Shown: piece after piece, positions 59,033 through 64,000 of the stretch
How positions within the stretch are numbered: the first letter of the stretch is position 1
How the letters are laid out: the number at the start of each line of letters is the position of its first letter
From: Lasiosphaeris hirsuta
Lineage: Eukaryota > Ascomycota > Sordariomycetes > Sordariales > Lasiosphaeriaceae
Reading direction: 5' to 3'
Assembly: GCA_030549175.1 (NCBI GenBank)
Contig: JAUKUA010000010.1
Span: 124,001-188,000 of the forward strand
DNA: 64,000 nucleotides
Translations under genes and position numbers: made by a program
Notes under the pieces: model-generated
Seen by the model: only the letters and a program-made list of their open reading frames with translations
Database searches by the model: none
What the model was told of the DNA's origin: nothing

Positions 59033-60346
59033 ATGCAGAATTACAGTAATTTCTTGATTTATCTGCTCTCCTATTTAGTACAGCTCTCGCAAGGGTGCTC
59101 TTTTGGTCATGAAGATATTTCTCCTCATGGTCATATCAACCACGCCCAGGTTATAATTGCGAATAGTTTAGCGCGCGAACAGGGCCTCTCACGCCGCACA
59201 ACAGCGCCGGCTCATTTCGCGATTACCAACGCCCGTCTCTTTAGTAGCACCGGCCTCTCTCCAGCAAGAACCATCATCGTCTACAACAGGCGGATCACAG
59301 CCATATGCAGCACCGATGAACCATCGTGTACGCTCACTTCGATTCCACAAGACGCGATATACGACGGTGAGGGCATGACCCTTCTTCCGGGTCTCATAGA
59401 TTCGCATGCCCACCCAAGCAACACCACCCACCTCCAGGCCCTTACTGCCGCTGGGGTGACCAGTACCGTGCTCGCTAACTGCCCCCTGCCAGCACTATGT
59501 TCCTCACTTGATAACCACCCCGGCTTAACGTCCATCATACGTGGCTCGCTCGCTGCCACGTCCCCTAACAGCACGCACGCCGCTTTGCTCCTCGCCCAGG
59601 GCGGCAACGCCACACTTCCACGATTTATCTCCAACCTCACGCAGATCCCCGGTTGGGTCGCAAGCGAACTGTCAGACGGCGGCGCTGACTTCATCAAGAT
59701 CATCGGCAGCGCGCCGGCAGCCGGCCTCGGCGCAGCCGCACAGGCCCTTATTGTACGTGAGGCCCACGCTCCCGGCCGCCGGCGTCGCCTTGTCATCCTG
59801 CATGCCTCAAGCACTATCGCTTTTGCGCAGGGGCTCGAGGCCGGCGCCGACCAGATCCACCACTCGACGCTTGACGCCCCGCTCGACAACGCCCTTATCG
59901 CGGGTTTCGCGGTCCCTGGGACGGCCGTCGTCTGCCCTACACTAACCATGATGCGCGTCATCGTCGACCAGGTGGGCCCCCCCGGCGCAACCTTTGCTGC
60001 GGCATTCGAGACGGCGCGACGGCTCCACGTGGCCGGCGTAAGCCTACTGGTAGGCACCGACGGCAACTTGGAGCCCATGTCGCCGGCGCAAGTCCCTTTC
60101 GGGACCAGTTTGCACGACGAGCTTGAAAACATGGTGGCGCTAGTGGGAATGACGCCAGCCGAGGCCCTGCGCGCGGCCACCGAGGTGCCGGCGCATGCGT
60201 TTGGCCTACGCGATAGGGGCGTGGTAGCAGTTGGGAAGAGGGCGGATATAGTGCTGGTGGACGGCGATCCTACAGTAGACATTAGGGCAGTTAGGAACGT
60301 AAGACGGGTATGGGTTGATGGGGTGGAGTTTGGTGGGATACCCTGA
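59033..60346 (+). CDS. secreted amidohydrolase-family metal hydrolase, 437 residues
   Basis: One intronless frame runs from ATG 59033 to TGA 60344-60346. Residues 1-21 form a hydrophobic signal peptide (NFLIYLLSYLVQLSQG). The metal-binding HxH is in GLIDSHAHP (H125, H127); candidates for the other ligands are K222 in DFIKIIGS (carboxylated lysine position), H257 in ILHASS, H276/H277 in DQIHHS and D343 in GTDGN. The C-terminus RADIVLVDGDPTVDIRAVRNV closes the small beta-sandwich typical of imidazolonepropionase-like and prolidase-like amidohydrolases. Length is normal. These enzymes hydrolyse amide or ester bonds in cyclic or peptide-like substrates; a secreted form could act on environmental amides, peptides or mycotoxin-like esters, but the substrate is unknown. 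It converges with the gene at 60444 with a 97-base gap. Confidence 0.88.
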   Translation: MQNYSNFLIYLLSYLVQLSQGCSFGHEDISPHGHINHAQVIIANSLAREQGLSRRTTAPAHFAITNARLFSSTGLSPARTIIVYNRRITAICSTDEPSCTLTSIPQDAIYDGEGMTLLPGLIDSHAHPSNTTHLQALTAAGVTSTVLANCPLPALCSSLDNHPGLTSIIRGSLAATSPNSTHAALLLAQGGNATLPRFISNLTQIPGWVASELSDGGADFIKIIGSAPAAGLGAAAQALIVREAHAPGRRRRLVILHASSTIAFAQGLEAGADQIHHSTLDAPLDNALIAGFAVPGTAVVCPTLTMMRVIVDQVGPPGATFAAAFETARRLHVAGVSLLVGTDGNLEPMSPAQVPFGTSLHDELENMVALVGMTPAEALRAATEVPAHAFGLRDRGVVAVGKRADIVLVDGDPTVDIRAVRNVRRVWVDGVEFGGIP

Positions 60347-60443
60347 CCAGACTTCAAGACACTATGTGCCCTGACAGGGCTACTTACCATGTAAAGGTGT
60401 TACTGTCATTGCCACTTATCTACATTATCCCCACACGTCGTTC

Positions 60444-62002
60444 TCAGGTGTTTTGTGCGTGGAAGGAATTGACAACCCATGTACGAAACGTTGTGTCAAT
60501 CCACGCCCCGATTTGCCCAAGAACCGTCAGCAGCTGGTATATCCCTTGGAGATGATCGGTCATGCCAATCTGCATTGTGCCTAAAATCTCCTGCTTAGTT
60601 GTCAGTTCTCGAAAGCAATCGCAACGTAGGGGTGCTATACTGGAGAGCCTACAATCTTGTCAAGACGGTCGACGGCAAAATAGAGCTCCCACTTGTGGTC
60701 GTGCGTGAGGATGAGCGGCAGGGTTGGCAAGGACGGAACGTTTCTCCCACCGAAGCCAAACTTTTCCATTCGTTTGTGCCAAGCCGCAGTCCATATTGCC
60801 AGTTGGAGTTGTCCCTCCTCGAGGCTTGCTCCAGCGACCTTGGTCTCAATGGACACTGCCACAGGGTGACGGAGAAGTGGGGAGTACTCGGTCTGGTTGA
60901 TGCAAAGGTCTGCTACCGTAGTTGCAGACCCTTTTTGCTGAATGAGCTGACTGAGCATGTCCTGAATCGAGGCGTCTAATTCAGGACTAAGGTTAGGCAT
61001 GAGGGTGAAATCAACTAGCTTGCCATCAACCGCCTCGCCAGATCCCAGAGCAGGGAGAAAGCAGGGCAGAATCCGAGCCGCGGTTGCGTTCTCAAACAAA
61101 ACAGATGGGGGGCGTCGCGTTGAGAATGCAAGGTCCAGCAGTGGTTCGTGAACCTTGGAGTTCCACGCCGCCTCACTCCTGCGGAGGGTGAGACATTCTC
61201 TTGCGACATCGCGAATATGGCAAACCTTGTAAAACTCGGCACGGGCAATGGCTGTTTCGACCGTGATATCCTCGGCTATGCCGGGGCACAGAAATGAAAC
61301 GGGAAGATAGTCAAAATACCGCTCCTCTTGCGTCTGTTCTGAAGCATGTGCTCTGGATTGCTTAAATACCCAGGGTGGAGGAGGGTGGCTGTGGTTGACC
61401 TCTTCAATCTCGGTGCGGATCTCGGCTGGGTAGATGCCCGTTTTGTATTCGATCGCATCGTAAATGTTGGAATACAGCTGCCGCATATCGTCTGGTAACT
61501 GTCCCGCACCGGCGTCGTCGGGGAAAGAGTCGAAATAGACAGGCTTTTCTAGACGCTTCAGACCAACAAGGTTCTTAACGGGGCTGGCGGAGCGGCGAGA
61601 GCCTCTGGAGCTTCTCTCTTGGCGATCGGACGCGGTTGAGGGTGGATTTATGGAAGCCGCCGGGTCGCGAAATGAAGGAAGAGATGGGGGAAGCGTGGTA
61701 CGCATCGACAGCGTCGTGACTGTGGAGTGACTAGATTTATCCGACAGCGCAGGCTGGGAATTGTTGCTTAGACCGGGGTCGGCGCTATCGCCGTCATCAT
61801 TGGTGTTGATCTTCCGTTTCTTGGGTGACGAGCTTCGGCCTCCGGAGGCAGAAGGTGTCGCCATTTCGAGTCGGCGTCTTTTTCGCAGTTTTGCCGTTCT
61901 CGCTTCCAGTCCGCCGTTGTCGTCTTGGTATTCGCTGTCGATGAGCTGATCATTGCCAACCTGCGAGAGCCAGCTATAGACTACGCCAGGGACTCTGAAC
62001 AT
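60444..62002 (-). CDS. fungal PD-(D/E)XK nuclease-like protein, 498 residues
   Basis: Two exons: 60653-62002 and 60444-60590. The 62-base intron starts GTAGGC and ends AACTAAGCAG (an acceptor three bases earlier is equally in frame). The N-terminus YSWLSQVG is followed by a basic, Ser-rich disordered region (40-145, with KLRKRRR and SPKKRK). The C-terminal half is the nuclease-like fold: W280 N in AAWNSKVHEPLL, D331 in KLVDFTL, E386-x-K388 in SIETK (the D...ExK signature), then QLAIWTAAW. Exon 2 adds GTMQIGMTDHLQGIYQLL to WIDTTFRTWV, which fits the family's closing helices. This family is abundant and lineage-specific in Pezizomycotina; no DNA target or activity is established. It could be nuclear given the basic runs. 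It is 97 bases from, and convergent with, the amidohydrolase gene. Confidence 0.85.
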
Positions 62003-63528
62003 TGTCGTGAAGTAGGAGCGCGTCTTGATATTAGGCGGCGACGTGTTTCGGAATGAGCGCGCACAAGTATTCTTGGCATTGGCAGTCTTGGTTAGGCCGT
62101 AATGCGGGGAGTGGACAAGATTGCAGTGGACAAGATTGGAGCAGACAGGGGTTGGGGTGGACAGGAATGGGGAGTGGTGAGGGGAAGTGGGGCTTTATCG
62201 TACTGACAAAAAAAGGTCGCCTAACTAGGGCCACAACATCTGGCCTCCCAGAGGTCCGAAGACCTCTCTCATTTCCAATAGGTTACACGGCTAGTACCTC
62301 GTGGTCAGGGGTGGATGGCTGTTGGGAGAAAGGGAATGAGGAAATAGCTGTTTTGATGGCATGATCCCTCCTTCAAGTTGTATTTGATTTCTATTCTATA
62401 TCGTAACTGAACAATTTGCTTTCCACTAGTTATCTATCAGTGTATACAAGAAGCCGAACCTCGGGCTGAGCTTAACAAGCATGAAGCTTCCCGAAATCGA
62501 CACAGGTGTGCCATTGACCACGATGGTGGCTTGAAAGATCAATAGCAAAACACTGATTAACAGACTTGTCACACTGAAGACTCGTTGCGACACTATTAAT
62601 GTCCCAAATATCCTTGCAAGAACGCGGGGGACCTCGCGGATGGGAGCGGCTTCAAGGTCTCTGGCTCTGTCATAGACATTGGAATAAGCAATACAATCAC
62701 CCAGTTGCAAGGAAGAAAATACCATACAGATCAATGACGATAAGGAGGAGGCGGTAGCCACGGTGGTTGCTACACAGGGTCCTAAGGGGGTTTTTAATCA
62801 CCGTTAGAACTAGTGAGCTAGTGAGCTGGGTAGGTGAGGCTCGAAAGCGGCATTTTGTTAGACGTCTTAAATGTTCTGGATCATCTATCAGTCCATAATA
62901 GGGGCCCTAACAAATAAATTCGGGACTACTAGCCAATATACCTCCTTACATCGGTACTAGTTCCCAGTGTACGATCAAGCGGGTCGTTCATCTCTCTGTA
63001 GCTAACATCCATATTATGGTATACAGCATGTTTCCTTGCCTTCTTGAATCTTGTCGAATCTACGGCATGTGTGCAAGATCTCCAAGTTTCGTAACCTTTA
63101 GAAATGCCAAACTAAGGATTCTGATGACTCTTTGCGACGTTGAGATATCACGGTATTTCACGGCTAGCCAGGTATGATTTAAGTTCCCGAAGATGCGGTC
63201 ACACAGCACCGGTAGATGCACCAATGGCATTTCCCAAGGGGCTTTGAATAGCCGGCTCGAAGTTTTTGTAGTGTCAATGGATTCCGTGGGGCTCACCGTC
63301 ATCTAACCATAACGTCTGCCTATCTCCTCCCCTACGCTTACGGTTACCACCTACCACTGTGACGCTCCCAGACCCGTATATCAGTTATAAATCTTATAAT
63401 CTGTTTCTTTACAGCCTTATGGCTGATGTGAAACCTAGCCAACCAATACATCCTTGCCCTAATATCCGGGTAGCGTGGTTGGCCTGGGCAATTGTCGGTT
63501 AAGCCTGTAGAAGCATTTCTCGCTCTGC
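62003..63528. other. intergenic with weak minus-strand frames
   Basis: A purine-rich stretch repeats GTGGACAAGATTG / GTGGACAGG at 62111-62160. Minus-strand frames at 62426-62761 (opens at GTG, hydrophobic RVFSVTSLLISVLLLIF) and 63060-63302 (ATG, 80 codons) are not recognisable and cannot be joined with confidence. Confidence 0.35.
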
Positions 63529-64000
63529 TTAATATTTTGGTAGAGAACCTCTACCGGCGCTAGAATGAAGTCCTAATGCTGTTCGAGGGGATACAAGCTC
63601 CTCTGTGCCCGAGGCAGCTAAGTTTATGCCAGATTTTACAAGCGAGATATTTCGGTCACTGTCAACCCGGCGCGAAAAGGGGCCACGAGATACCACAGGC
63701 TTCCTAAGGTGTTCTGGAATAGGATCGGCAACATAAATGACAAAGGAATGGGCCGGCGTGGTTTCTTCAATCTTCGCCAATACCCTAGACGTGAGTTCGG
63801 CAGCGCCAGGCCTTCTTGCGGCATGAGAAGAGAAAGGCGTGGACCAAGTTGTTCGGGACAAGGGAAGACTGGAAGGGTGCGAAGTTAGGTGTGCAGTTGC
63901 CTGCGATGGGGTGGGCAGTGTCACCTCAGAAAAGGCATCGTTCATGGATCTCGGAGTTGATAATGGCCAATATGCCAGAATATCATCAGGGGCTTCAGAG
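63529..64000 (-). CDS. partial open frame running off the right edge
   Basis: A minus-strand frame is open from the window edge to a stop at 63529 (at least 156 codons). It begins at the edge with APDDILAYWPLSTPRSMNDA and continues with a Ser/Thr/Pro-rich part, RVLAKIEETTPAHSFVIYVA, and VKSGINLAASGTEEL. An internal ATG at 63943-63945 is available. The mixture of low-complexity and structured stretches looks protein-like, but I recognise no family and the 5' part is outside the window. Confidence 0.4.
   Translation of the reverse strand, partial: SEAPDDILAYWPLSTPRSMNDAFSEVTLPTPSQATAHLTSHPSSLPLSRTTWSTPFSSHAARRPGAAELTSRVLAKIEETTPAHSFVIYVADPIPEHLRKPVVSRGPFSRRVDSDRNISLVKSGINLAASGTEELVSPRTALGLHSSAGRGSLPKY

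Noticed and set aside
59281..60390. 369-codon minus-strand frame
   Set aside because: It is the antisense shadow of the amidohydrolase; its residue make-up is Ser/Arg/Pro/Ala-rich with no motif, whereas the plus strand has a signal peptide and full metal site.
1..64000. CRISPR arrays, bacterial operons, biosynthetic gene cluster
   Set aside because: No regularly spaced direct repeats; the genes have spliceosomal introns; no polyketide synthase, peptide synthetase or terpene synthase adjoins the monooxygenase.

Overview
This window is nuclear DNA of a filamentous ascomycete (Pezizomycotina). The evidence is short GT-AG introns of about 50-85 bases with CTAAC/CTGAC-like branch sites, gene families typical of that group (SAT4/Pth11-like membrane protein, DUF7580, DUF6536, fungal PD-(D/E)XK protein, HSPA12-like Hsp70), and a large repeat block carrying the signature of repeat-induced point mutation (RIP): CpA and TpG almost absent, TpA in great excess, stops in every frame. 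I cannot name the species.

Bases 1-2400 are repeat-poor flank with a minisatellite-like start and two coding-looking fragments. Bases 2400-25950 are a RIP-mutated nest of retrotransposons: a Copia reverse transcriptase fragment, a scrambled cluster of Gypsy LTRs in opposite orientations (2990-7723), then one Gypsy element (A, 8674-25946) whose left LTR is split by a second, related Gypsy element (B, 9492-18218). Both insertions still have perfect 5-base target duplications (GTTCC and CTACC). Element A itself sits inside a small LTR-like repeat that has an inverted relative at 47194-47422. A decayed Tc1/mariner element follows (26171-27666).

From 28 kb onward the DNA is of normal composition, with scattered genes: an unknown 580-residue membrane protein (30216-31958), a five-exon SAT4/rhodopsin-like membrane protein (37348-38769, minus), a three-exon FAD monooxygenase (41248-42749, minus), a tiny two-exon secreted six-cysteine protein (44368-44663), an HSPA12-like Hsp70 (48536-51033, minus), a divergent C2H2-like zinc-finger protein (52497-53543), a secreted amidohydrolase (59033-60346), and a convergent PD-(D/E)XK nuclease-fold protein (60444-62002, minus). 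Between them lie broken genes (DUF7580 relic, DUF6536 relic, pogo/Fot1 remnant) and two non-autonomous inverted-repeat elements, one with 132-base TIRs that look identical.

The genes do not form an obvious pathway or biosynthetic cluster. The picture is an accessory, repeat-rich chromosome segment with rapidly evolving families of the kinds found in environmental sensing, allorecognition and secretion. Exon boundaries were worked out by hand from frame, splice signals and family resemblance; no search was run.
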